Source: Eubacteriales Family XIII. Incertae Sedis bacterium (GTDB lineage Bacteria > Bacillota > Clostridia > Peptostreptococcales > Anaerovoracaceae). Taken from it: DNA of 5,054 bases. Below the pieces are notes generated by a model. The model saw nothing but the letters and a program-made list of their open reading frames with translations, had not been told where the DNA came from and ran no database searches. The position numbers and the translations under genes are program-made. Positions 1 through 5,054 of this stretch are shown in pieces; position 1 is the first letter of the stretch; every line of letters starts with the position of its first letter. The stretch spans positions 1 through 5,054 of the forward strand of contig JAISGB010000012.1 of the NCBI GenBank assembly GCA_031263335.1, written 5' to 3'.

Positions 1-267
1 TAGGATCCCGAGCTGAAAACAGATCATGCTGCCCGGTACGCAGATTGTCCCAAGCAACAGCATGCAGAGCAGAAAGCCTACCGTCGGCCGCGTCTTATTC
101 CGTTTGAGCTCGCCGACGCCCGGGGGCAGGAGAAACAACCCGCCGATGATGAACCGCAGAAATGTCATCTGCAACGGATCCACGGCGTTCCCCACCGATT
201 TCAGCACGACCTCCATCGTGGCAAAGAGGACGGCGGCGCATATGACCAAAAGTGTCACTTTTTTCAT
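1..267 (-). CDS. EamA/DMT-family membrane transporter, N-terminal part (runs off left edge)
   Basis: Eighty-nine codons are readable before the window ends; EamA (drug/metabolite transporter) proteins are usually about 290-300 residues, so roughly the first third is present. The visible part has a first hydrophobic helix (about residues 4-24, with FATMEVVLKSVG), then the family-typical DPLQMTFLRFIIGGLFLLPPG stretch (residues 30-50), in which the second helix begins with a conserved Arg, a short charged loop (ELKRNKTRP) and a third helix from about residue 63. The family exports or imports small metabolites such as amino acids or drugs across the cytoplasmic membrane; the substrate cannot be told here. 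The ATG at 267 is chosen because AGGA lies 6 nt upstream. It lies 186 bp downstream of the MFS gene on the same strand, behind its own candidate promoter, so it is probably a separate transcription unit. Family assignment rests on motif pattern only. Confidence 0.82.
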   Translation of the reverse strand, partial: MKKVTLLVICAAVLFATMEVVLKSVGNAVDPLQMTFLRFIIGGLFLLPPGVGELKRNKTRPTVGFLLCMLLLGTICVPGSMICFQLGIL

Positions 268-404
268 CAATTGTCCTGCGTACGCTCCGCAGAGCGGCAA
301 TAGCTTTGCCGTAACCGACCGTCGCCTCGGAATCGTTTCTCCCGCCGGATTCCGCGGCAATGGATGTCACTTGCCTCCATGCAGCATCTCGGCGGCACAG
401 AGAC
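268..404 (-). other. Structured 5' leader of the EamA gene
   Basis: About 137 nt separate the predicted transcription start (near 404) from the EamA start codon. The minus strand holds several inverted repeats. CGGAATC (354-348) pairs with GATTCCG (334-328) across a 13-nt loop. CGGCAA/TTGCCG (311-306 with 300-295) closes a 5-nt loop. ATGGA/TCCAT (380-376 with 364-360) interleaves with GGCA/TGCC (375-372 with 359-356). CTGCG and CGCAG bracket the segment just before the ribosome binding site. The leader matches no riboswitch class that I recognise. It could be a cis-regulatory RNA or simply GC-rich spacer with chance stems. Confidence 0.3.
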
Positions 405-410
405 AAGTAT

Positions 411-440
411 AGTATACATGGAAACGGGCGGACAGGACAA
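411..440 (-). promoter_or_regulatory. Candidate promoter for the EamA gene
   Basis: On the minus strand TTGTCC (440-435, four of six to the -35 consensus) is followed after 18 bp by TATACT (416-411, five of six to the -10 consensus). Transcription would start near 404 and run toward the EamA gene. The site lies just after the MFS stop codon. I see no hairpin plus U-tract terminator between the MFS stop and this site, so read-through from the upstream operon is possible as well. Confidence 0.4.
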
Positions 441-453
441 CCGAACGGCGCAA

Positions 454-1743
454 TTAATCCATCTTCCCTTTGGTCTTTCCCGAAACGAGGAGGATAAATA
501 TCAGGCCGATGATGTCGATAAAGATGAATACCGTGTAGGGCAGGGTGTACGATCCGTTCGACATCGTGAGGAGCGTCGCCATGATTCCGAAGGCCAACAC
601 GCGGATGATCGTCGCGATCGGGGCGACCAACCGATACGCGGCCATGAAGTCATATCGCCCGTACACCGTGATGACCAAGGAGGGCATCAGATTCAACAGG
701 CCGCCGATGCCGACGCCGACGAATATGGCGGCGATCCAAACCAATATGCCTTCCAATTCCAATATGAGCAATATCAGCGCGATGATGTAAAAGGCCGCGT
801 ACACGATCGAGGCGAGTTTCGTTCCCGCCTTCTGGTCGAGCCAACCCCAGAAATAACTGCCCGGCATCGCGATCAAGGCCGCGACGGTGAGGATGAACAG
901 CGCTTCCGTCTGCTCGTAGCCCACGCTGATCATGCGGGGGATGAACTGGCTGACGATGCCGACGGTCACCATCCACAGGCAACCGAAGCCGAGGCTGATG
1001 AACCAGAGGTCCTTGTCGGCGAGGAGCTTCTTGATGGTGAAGGGACTCACGTAGCTTTTCAGGTCATCCGAGGAAACGGCGTGTACGCTGTCTGCGGGCA
1101 GATTGTCCGGAATCGCGCCGACGCTTTCGGGATAGTCCTTCACCCAGAACAATGTGACGACGCCGAGGACGACGCAGGCGGCGCCGATGACGCCAAAAGC
1201 GGGAACCAAGCCGAATCGACCGAGCAGAAACCCCAAAAGCGGCACGAAGAAGGCCGTACAGGCCGGCGCGCCCATCGTCGCCCAACCGAGGGCGATCCCC
1301 TTTTTCCGTGGGAACCAGTTCGCCATGAGCGCGGGCGGTACGACCATCCCAAAGCCGGTCGCCGCGAAACAGGCGATGAAGAGCAGGACGGCGAGGGCGA
1401 TCGGCGACGGCGAAAACCCGAACAGGGCGTAGGCCACGCCGCTTATGATGAGCGTGACGGCGGAGGTCCGCATGGGTTTGTGCTTGATGATGAACTGGCC
1501 GGAAATAAAGCTGCCGATGACGCCGAGGATGCCGGCCGGCGTCGCGAACGACAGGATCTGCATCGCGTTCCACCCTTTTACTGCGGCGAACGCGTCCGGC
1601 AGAAGGTTCAGTCCGTCCGTCGTGATGCCGGCCATGAAGAAATACAGGAGGAAGCTGTAGACGATCATGCTCCATCCCCATTTGCCGAATTTGCTGTTGA
1701 CCAATTGCCTGTCGACGGTTGATGTCTTGTCGGGTTTAACCAT
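454..1743 (-). CDS. MFS transporter, OFA (oxalate:formate antiporter)-like, 12 TM
   Basis: A complete 429-residue major facilitator permease of typical length with two six-helix halves. Helix 1 lies near residues 24-42 and helix 2 near 62-82. The loop 2-3 segment GQFIIKHKPMRT (82-93) is a weak form of MFS motif A. NWFPRKKGIALGWATMGAP (142-160), at the helix 4/5 region, is the W-F-P-x-x-x-G-x-A-x-G pattern common in OFA and monocarboxylate-type MFS carriers. A hydrophilic central loop spans about 201-242, and GWLDQKAG (300-307) is the matching loop of the C half. It should move a small organic acid or aromatic compound across the inner membrane, as uptake, efflux or exchange. The ATG at 1743 has GGGAGG 8 nt upstream. 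The gene follows the hydrolase by 45 bp on the same strand, so the two are probably co-transcribed and the substrate or product of the hydrolase is a reasonable cargo. OFA subfamily placement is less sure than MFS. Confidence 0.93.
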   Translation of the reverse strand: MVKPDKTSTVDRQLVNSKFGKWGWSMIVYSFLLYFFMAGITTDGLNLLPDAFAAVKGWNAMQILSFATPAGILGVIGSFISGQFIIKHKPMRTSAVTLIISGVAYALFGFSPSPIALAVLLFIACFAATGFGMVVPPALMANWFPRKKGIALGWATMGAPACTAFFVPLLGFLLGRFGLVPAFGVIGAACVVLGVVTLFWVKDYPESVGAIPDNLPADSVHAVSSDDLKSYVSPFTIKKLLADKDLWFISLGFGCLWMVTVGIVSQFIPRMISVGYEQTEALFILTVAALIAMPGSYFWGWLDQKAGTKLASIVYAAFYIIALILLILELEGILVWIAAIFVGVGIGGLLNLMPSLVITVYGRYDFMAAYRLVAPIATIIRVLAFGIMATLLTMSNGSYTLPYTVFIFIDIIGLIFILLVSGKTKGKMD

Positions 1744-1788
1744 TGTGACGACCTCCCTTCCTCCGTTGAGGAGCGATCTCCGCGTATT

Positions 1789-2601
1789 TCAGATCCAATT
1801 GTCCTTTTCTTCCATGTACAGGTAGGGCAGGATGGCGGCGAGATTGGTATATTCGACGACGTTGTGTTTCAGCAGTTCGATGGGGGGTTCTTTGGGAATC
1901 GAGAAGCCGTCGGGGATTTTCTTTACGGGTTCGCCGTCCTCGATCTGCCATCCGAACCAGAAGCAAGAGCGCAGTTCCGAGCCTCCGGCCGTCGGACGCA
2001 GGAAATGCGTCATCACGACGGGCATATCGGGGCGTTCGGACGAACCCAACGTCCGTCCGTTCGCGCAGACCAGCGCGTTGCAGAACTCCGTGTCCATTTT
2101 GCTTTCATCGTAACCCAATTCGGAGGGTCGTTTGAAATCGAGGCGCAGGAGATCGACGGATCCGAGGCCGATGTCCTCCCAGATATGATGGACGCTGCCC
2201 CAATGCCGCTCGCGCACAGTGAGGGAAAAGTCCAACGTATGCGCCTTGTCCTCCAAGTAGACGTCGAAATGATCCTCGGGATCCCAGATCGCGTAGCGCA
2301 ACCGATCGATGGGATGCCAAGCGAACCACCAATCGAACATCTCCCCCGTGACATTCGGGAAAAGGGTCCGGTTGGCGATCATGGCCGTGCCGTCCTCGAA
2401 CCGCCACCATCCGAACCGGCCGGGCAGATCCCCCGGCTCGAACAATCTGTTCCGATCTTGGATGCGCAGGGCGTCCCGCGCGTCGCCGGGACGCTCCCCG
2501 ATGGCCGCCATGCGCTCGGCGGGCGGCTCGGCCATGGGCCGGAGATAATACTTGTAATAACTCTTTTGCTTGTCCTGATCCGATACGGGAACGCGCGGCA
2601 T
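1789..2601 (-). CDS. PhlG / phloretin hydrolase-type zinc-dependent C-C hydrolase (DAPG hydrolase family)
   Basis: A 270-residue soluble protein without signal peptide or membrane helix. It resembles the DAPG hydrolase family (PhlG, which converts 2,4-diacetylphloroglucinol to the monoacetyl form, and Phy of Eubacterium ramulus, which splits phloretin into phloroglucinol and a phenylpropionate). Characteristic segments are FGWWRFEDGTAMIANRT (63-79), MFDWWFAWHPIDRLRYAIWD (88-107), DPEDH (107-111), VHHIWEDIG (137-145), MTHFLRPTAGGSELRSCFWF (197-216) and LLKHNVVEYTNLA (243-255). From memory, PhlG binds zinc with His129, Glu160, His270 and Glu274; here His111, Glu142, His246 and Glu250 keep the 31-residue and 4-residue spacings. 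The ATG at 2601 is chosen for AAAGGGG 7 nt upstream (2615-2609); the longer reading frame upstream would overlap the LysR gene and lacks family sequence. It is somewhat shorter than PhlG. The context (LysR upstream, MFS downstream) fits a catabolic or detoxifying role. The substrate is not determined. Confidence 0.83.
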   Translation of the reverse strand: MPRVPVSDQDKQKSYYKYYLRPMAEPPAERMAAIGERPGDARDALRIQDRNRLFEPGDLPGRFGWWRFEDGTAMIANRTLFPNVTGEMFDWWFAWHPIDRLRYAIWDPEDHFDVYLEDKAHTLDFSLTVRERHWGSVHHIWEDIGLGSVDLLRLDFKRPSELGYDESKMDTEFCNALVCANGRTLGSSERPDMPVVMTHFLRPTAGGSELRSCFWFGWQIEDGEPVKKIPDGFSIPKEPPIELLKHNVVEYTNLAAILPYLYMEEKDNWI

Positions 2602-2714
2602 CTCTGCACCCCTTTCTTTCAACGAAAGCGTTTGCCTATGTTGCCATCGTAACGAATCGTTCCAAAAAAGGGAAATAGAGATACGGCATCCAAGTATTCC
2701 GGATCGGAATAGTG
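2602..2714 (-). promoter_or_regulatory. Regulatory gap upstream of the hydrolase-MFS operon
   Basis: This 113-bp gap separates the LysR stop from the hydrolase start. On the minus strand a weak -35-like TTGGAA (2665-2660) is followed by no good -10; the best fit is CAACAT at 16 bp spacing. A poor promoter is what one expects of an activator-dependent operon. A perfect dyad lies at the upstream end, annotated separately. No hairpin followed by a U-tract ends the LysR message here, so read-through from the LysR gene is also possible. Confidence 0.45.
2695..2711. promoter_or_regulatory. Perfect dyad with T-N11-A, candidate LysR operator
   Basis: TATTCCGGATCGGAATA is a perfect inverted repeat with 7-bp arms around a 3-bp centre. 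It contains T at 2697 and A at 2709 with 11 bases between, the T-N11-A form of LysR recognition sites. Its centre is 102 bp upstream of the hydrolase start codon and about 70 bp upstream of the transcription start implied by the weak TTGGAA box, close to the usual -65 location for such sites. It begins 3 bp beyond the LysR stop codon. On the minus strand it is followed by cttggatgcc rather than a U-tract, which speaks against an intrinsic terminator. Confidence 0.45.
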
Positions 2715-3656
2715 TCAGAAGTGCAAGGCGCCGGGGTAGGTTTGTCTGAGTTGTTCCCTCGTCAGTTCCAAATAGCGTTCGATATGGGGATTGCGGTTGT
2801 CCTTGCGCCAAATCGCGTCGAGTCCGCTCTTCGTCGCGGGCAACTCGAAGCATCTGATGAAATCGCTGTCCGCATCGCGGTGGTACATATCGCAAAAGGC
2901 GACCTCGTCATCGTACTTTATGTTGGCGATGAGGCTGTGCGGATTTGGTGAGAATCGGGCGACGGTCGGTTCATACCCGCCGTGCAACATCGTCTGTTCG
3001 CGGACAAAACGGTAATACATGGGCATGATCTTCGGCGGGTTCATCACGAAGCGTTGGGAACGCAGATCCTCGTAGGTGATCCGCTCTTTTTCGCTCAAGG
3101 GGTTTGTTTTCAACATGCAGACGAGCTTCGGGACCTCCATGATGCGCACCCACGACCAATCGCTCTCGAATTCCGATTCCGCCATGCGCAACATCATCAT
3201 GATGTCGAGACATCCCGTGTTGAGCATTCCCTTCCATTTGTCGAAGGCGATGTATTCCCACGAGAACGTCAGTCCGGGCGTCTCGGTCTCCAACAGTTCC
3301 CCCGCTTTGTGAAAGAAGGACAATTGCTTGCCCGAATCGAGCAATCCGACCGAGAGCCGCGAGAGATTCCGACGGGATTCGTCCCGGACGGAGCTTAAGG
3401 CCGTTTCGATCCGGCGCGCCAAGGGCTGTAATTGCTTGTACAGCGCTTCCCCCGCGGGCGTCAGTTCGACGGGCCGTTTGCCGCGATCGAACAGTTCGAC
3501 GCCGACCGATTCCTCAAGGCTTTTGATGCGCTTGCTCAGGGCCGGCTGCGCGATGTTCATCGTGTCCGCGGCATGCGAAAAATTGCGTTCCTCCGCGACG
3601 GCCAAGAATATCTGTATTTGATAGAGGCTGACGTCGAGCATGCCATAGTGTTCCAT
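2715..3656 (-). CDS. LysR-type transcriptional regulator
   Basis: A 313-residue LysR-family DNA-binding protein of normal length. The winged helix-turn-helix covers about residues 9-68, with IFLAVAEERNFSHAADTMNI (16-35), recognition helix AQPALSKRIKSLEESVG (36-52) and wing ELFDRGKRPVELTPAGEAL. A linker helix follows to about residue 92, then a periplasmic-binding-protein-like effector domain to the C terminus that should sense a small ligand. Three Met codons compete as starts. The one at 3656 is preferred because AGGA sits 7 nt upstream; the ATG at 3662 would leave a gap of only 1 nt, and the one at 3641 has only a weak GGAA. The gene lies directly upstream of the hydrolase and MFS genes on the same strand (113-bp gap) and is divergent from the diguanylate cyclase, so it most likely regulates the hydrolase operon and perhaps itself. 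The effector is unknown; an aromatic related to the hydrolase substrate is an inference. Confidence 0.95.
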   Translation of the reverse strand: MEHYGMLDVSLYQIQIFLAVAEERNFSHAADTMNIAQPALSKRIKSLEESVGVELFDRGKRPVELTPAGEALYKQLQPLARRIETALSSVRDESRRNLSRLSVGLLDSGKQLSFFHKAGELLETETPGLTFSWEYIAFDKWKGMLNTGCLDIMMMLRMAESEFESDWSWVRIMEVPKLVCMLKTNPLSEKERITYEDLRSQRFVMNPPKIMPMYYRFVREQTMLHGGYEPTVARFSPNPHSLIANIKYDDEVAFCDMYHRDADSDFIRCFELPATKSGLDAIWRKDNRNPHIERYLELTREQLRQTYPGALHF

Positions 3657-3700
3657 GCGCATATCCTACCATATTCCCGTGAGAGGGTAAAGGTTGGTGC

Positions 3701-3754
3701 GAAATTGCGGCAAGAATTTGCGATATTGGAATTTACGAATTTGCGATATTTGAA
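3701..3754. repeat. Direct repeats with core GAATTTGCGATATT
   Basis: GAATTTGCGATATT occurs exactly at 3714-3727 and again at 3737-3750, a period of 23 bp, and each copy is followed by a similar base triplet (GGA and TGA). Two degenerate copies of the first ten bases are GAAATTGCGG at 3701-3710 and GAATTTACGA at 3729-3738. Both full copies include a T-N11-A arrangement; in the first it is AATT-N11-AATT (3715-3733). The repeats lie about 45-100 bp upstream of the LysR start and 40-90 bp upstream of the -35 box of the plus-strand gene, a place suited to a regulator binding site, for instance LysR autoregulation. AT-rich sequence makes T-N11-A common by chance. Confidence 0.6.
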
Positions 3755-3790
3755 CGGGAGCCTTTGGGTTGTCGATACTTGAGAATCACG

Positions 3791-3819
3791 TTGATTGTTA
3801 TGTTGGTTCATGATACAAT
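3791..3819 (+). promoter_or_regulatory. Sigma70/A-type promoter of the diguanylate cyclase gene
   Basis: TTGATT (3791-3796, four of six to the -35 consensus) and TACAAT (3814-3819, five of six to the -10 consensus) are separated by the optimal 17 bp. The bases TGA just before the -10 give it an extended -10 element. Transcription should start near 3826, leaving a leader of about 40 nt before the TTG start codon. This also argues against the in-frame ATG at 3800, which lies inside the promoter. Confidence 0.65.
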
Positions 3820-3853
3820 TTCTTCGTACAGGATCGGTGGGACAAGTACGGGC

Positions 3854-3860
3854 AAAGGAG
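3854..3860 (+). promoter_or_regulatory. Ribosome binding site that fixes the TTG start
   Basis: AAAGGAG is a near-perfect Shine-Dalgarno sequence 5 nt before the TTG at 3866. No ATG or GTG lies at a comparable distance in this frame, so it decides the unusual start codon of the membrane diguanylate cyclase. Confidence 0.75.
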
Positions 3861-3865
3861 ATTGT

Positions 3866-5054
3866 TTGGTCAATACAATTTTGATTTTCTTGCTTTTGGT
3901 CGGTATACTCGCGTCGGCTTTTCTGATCGCGATGACCGTTCAACATTGCAGAAGCGAGAAAAAGAATTATTTTATATATGCGCTCATCGGGATGTTGTTC
4001 TACATTTTCGGCAATTATCTGGAGGCGTCGAGCGGTTCCACGGACGGCGCGCTCGTCGGCATGAAGGTGATGTATGCGGGCGGTTGCTTTATGTCCCCGT
4101 TTTTCCTGTTCTTTGTGATCGATTATTGTGAGGCGCGGATGCCGAGGATGCTTTTCAGGCTCCTCATCCTTGTGATACCGACGATCAATCTGGCCATGGT
4201 TTGGACCACGGAATATACGGGGTTGATCTATAAGTCATTCCGGTATTCCGTTGAAACGCCCATTCACACCTTGGAGATATTGGAGCAGGGACCCGCGTAT
4301 TACTGCGTATACGGGTATTCCATCCTATGTATCGCCCTGTCCTGCGGCATATTGATCCATCGCATGTCCCGGTGGGGCAGACATTATCGACGGCCCCTGT
4401 TCTTCCTGCTCCTGAGCGCGGCGGCTCCCGTGATCGCGAACGCCTTTTTCATCGTGAGCACCTATTTCTTTCGAGAGGGATTGAGCGGCGTCAATTTCAC
4501 GCCGTTCTCGCTGATCATCACGAACATCCTCGTCTATGTCAGCGTGCTCCGATATGACCTGTTTGACTTCACGCCGAGGGCGAGCACCGCGACCTTGGAC
4601 ATGATCCGGGACGGATTGGTATTTTTGGACGCGCACTCAAATTATATCGCGTCCAACAAGGTGGCGCGCGGACTCTTTTCGGGGCTGAACGGCCTGAGCA
4701 AGGGGACCCCGATCGATCGGCTGTCGCAATGGCCGGAGGCGCTCGCGGATCTCGATGTCAACCGCCGGTATGAGGACATCCGATTCGCGCTGAATGACGG
4801 GGACGGACGGATATTCAACGCTTGGGTCAATACCGTCTCCACCAACAGGCGGACCTTGGGGTTGGTCATCCTGATTCAGGATATCACGAAAAGCGAGACG
4901 CTGAGAGCGCAGTTGGAGGACGCCGCGTACAACGACGGACTCACGGGGCTGTACAATCGCCGGCATTTCATGGAGATGGCGGCCATGGAGTTGGAGCGGG
5001 CGAAGCGCGCGAACAGCCCCTGTTGCGTCATCATGTTCGATCTGGACTTTTTCA
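3866..5054 (+). CDS. Membrane 7TM-PAS-GGDEF diguanylate cyclase, partial at right edge
   Basis: The first 396 residues are present. Residues 1-230 are a seven-helix membrane region like the N-terminal 7TM sensor of histidine kinases: helices near 4-24, 36-52, 67-87, 95-113, 146-165, 177-201 and 212-228, ending in SVLRYDLFDFTPRA as is typical for that domain. A PAS-like domain follows (about 240-342), from ATLDMIRDGLVFLDAHSNYI to VILIQDITKSETL, where a PAS domain joins its output helix. Then the GGDEF domain begins with NDGLTGLYNRRHF (356-368) and FDLDFF (391-396), whose first Asp residues bind metal in active cyclases. The GGDEF signature itself lies beyond the window, so activity cannot be judged. 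It would make cyclic di-GMP at the membrane in response to a signal felt by the 7TM or PAS part. The TTG start follows AAAGGAG. It is divergent from LysR; a functional link to the hydrolase cassette is not shown. Confidence 0.9.
   Translation, partial: MVNTILIFLLLVGILASAFLIAMTVQHCRSEKKNYFIYALIGMLFYIFGNYLEASSGSTDGALVGMKVMYAGGCFMSPFFLFFVIDYCEARMPRMLFRLLILVIPTINLAMVWTTEYTGLIYKSFRYSVETPIHTLEILEQGPAYYCVYGYSILCIALSCGILIHRMSRWGRHYRRPLFFLLLSAAAPVIANAFFIVSTYFFREGLSGVNFTPFSLIITNILVYVSVLRYDLFDFTPRASTATLDMIRDGLVFLDAHSNYIASNKVARGLFSGLNGLSKGTPIDRLSQWPEALADLDVNRRYEDIRFALNDGDGRIFNAWVNTVSTNRRTLGLVILIQDITKSETLRAQLEDAAYNDGLTGLYNRRHFMEMAAMELERAKRANSPCCVIMFDLDFF

Larger units (their letters stand above)
3657..3865. 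other. Divergent intergenic region between LysR and diguanylate cyclase genes
   Basis: This 209-bp gap separates two divergent start codons. Its middle is AT-rich and contains related repeats (3701-3754); its right part holds the promoter and ribosome binding site of the plus-strand gene. I could not find a convincing -35/-10 pair for the LysR gene on the minus strand. No RNA gene is evident. Confidence 0.6.

Noticed and set aside
26..412. Plus-strand open frame and a minus-strand frame at 95-406 around the EamA start
   Set aside because: Both are low-complexity shadow frames with no plausible protein character; the EamA frame on the minus strand reads as a proper membrane protein.
364..1722. 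Long plus-strand open frame (452 codons) opposite the MFS gene
   Set aside because: Its translation is rich in Asp, Glu, Arg, Gly and His with no domain, which is typical of the antisense of a GC-rich membrane protein gene. The minus-strand MFS protein is clearly real.
1864..2652. Plus-strand open frame (262 codons) opposite the hydrolase
   Set aside because: It has no recognisable domain and runs over the regulatory gap; the complementary strand encodes a protein with family motifs and a good ribosome binding site.
2695..2711. Reading the dyad as an intrinsic terminator of the LysR message
   Set aside because: A 3-base loop and no U-tract on the downstream minus strand make termination unlikely, although not impossible.
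2602..2895. N-terminal extension of the hydrolase frame up to an ATG at 2895
   Set aside because: It would overlap the LysR coding region by about 180 bp in another frame, contains no family sequence, and AAAGGGG is well placed before the ATG at 2601.
3825..3850. CGTAC / GTACG inverted repeat in the leader of the diguanylate cyclase as a riboswitch
   Set aside because: The leader is only about 40 nt, the stem is 5 bp with a 16-base loop, and nothing resembles a cyclic di-GMP riboswitch.
3800..3865. ATG at 3800 as start of the diguanylate cyclase
   Set aside because: It lies between the -35 and -10 boxes, has no Shine-Dalgarno and would add a polar segment before the first membrane helix; the TTG at 3866 fits better.
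4325..4966. Minus-strand open frames inside the diguanylate cyclase gene (4325-4636, 4637-4966)
   Set aside because: They are antisense to a well-supported 7TM-PAS-GGDEF protein and resemble nothing known.

Overview
The window carries five protein genes: four on the minus strand and one on the plus strand, with partial genes at both ends. It has no rRNA, tRNA, CRISPR array, insertion sequence or phage gene that I can recognise. G+C looks moderately high, Shine-Dalgarno sequences are strong (AAAGGAG, GGGAGG, AAAGGGG) and one gene starts with TTG. Together with the gene types (an OFA-like MFS carrier, a LysR regulator, a 7TM-PAS-GGDEF protein), this suggests a moderately high-GC anaerobic Firmicute (Clostridia-like) or possibly an Eggerthella-type actinobacterium. 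That assignment is inference only.

Layout. At 1-267 (minus) is the N-terminal part of an EamA/DMT-type membrane transporter, running off the left edge. At 268-453 is its 5' region, with a candidate promoter and an inverted-repeat-rich leader. At 454-1743 (minus) is a complete 12-TM MFS permease. At 1789-2601 (minus), 45 bp upstream of it, is a PhlG/phloretin-hydrolase-type metal-dependent C-C hydrolase. At 2602-2714 is a promoter/operator gap containing a perfect dyad of LysR-box form. At 2715-3656 (minus) is a LysR-type regulator. At 3657-3865 is the divergent intergenic region, with direct repeats and a good sigma70/A-type promoter for the plus-strand gene. From 3866 to the right edge (plus) is a 7TM-PAS-GGDEF membrane diguanylate cyclase, cut inside its GGDEF domain.

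Functional reading. LysR regulator, hydrolase and MFS permease form a compact substrate-response cassette. A small molecule enters or leaves through the permease, the hydrolase cleaves an acyl-aromatic (phloretin or diacylphloroglucinol-like) C-C bond, and the LysR protein probably senses the compound and acts at the dyad upstream of the hydrolase. The four zinc ligands known from PhlG (His, Glu, His, Glu) can be placed in the hydrolase with matching spacing, so it is probably active; the true substrate is unknown. The EamA transporter seems to be a separate unit. The diguanylate cyclase is transcribed divergently and may be unrelated, although it shares the regulatory region with the LysR gene. 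I see no clearly unprecedented system; the most interesting parts are the hydrolase cassette and the three non-coding segments.
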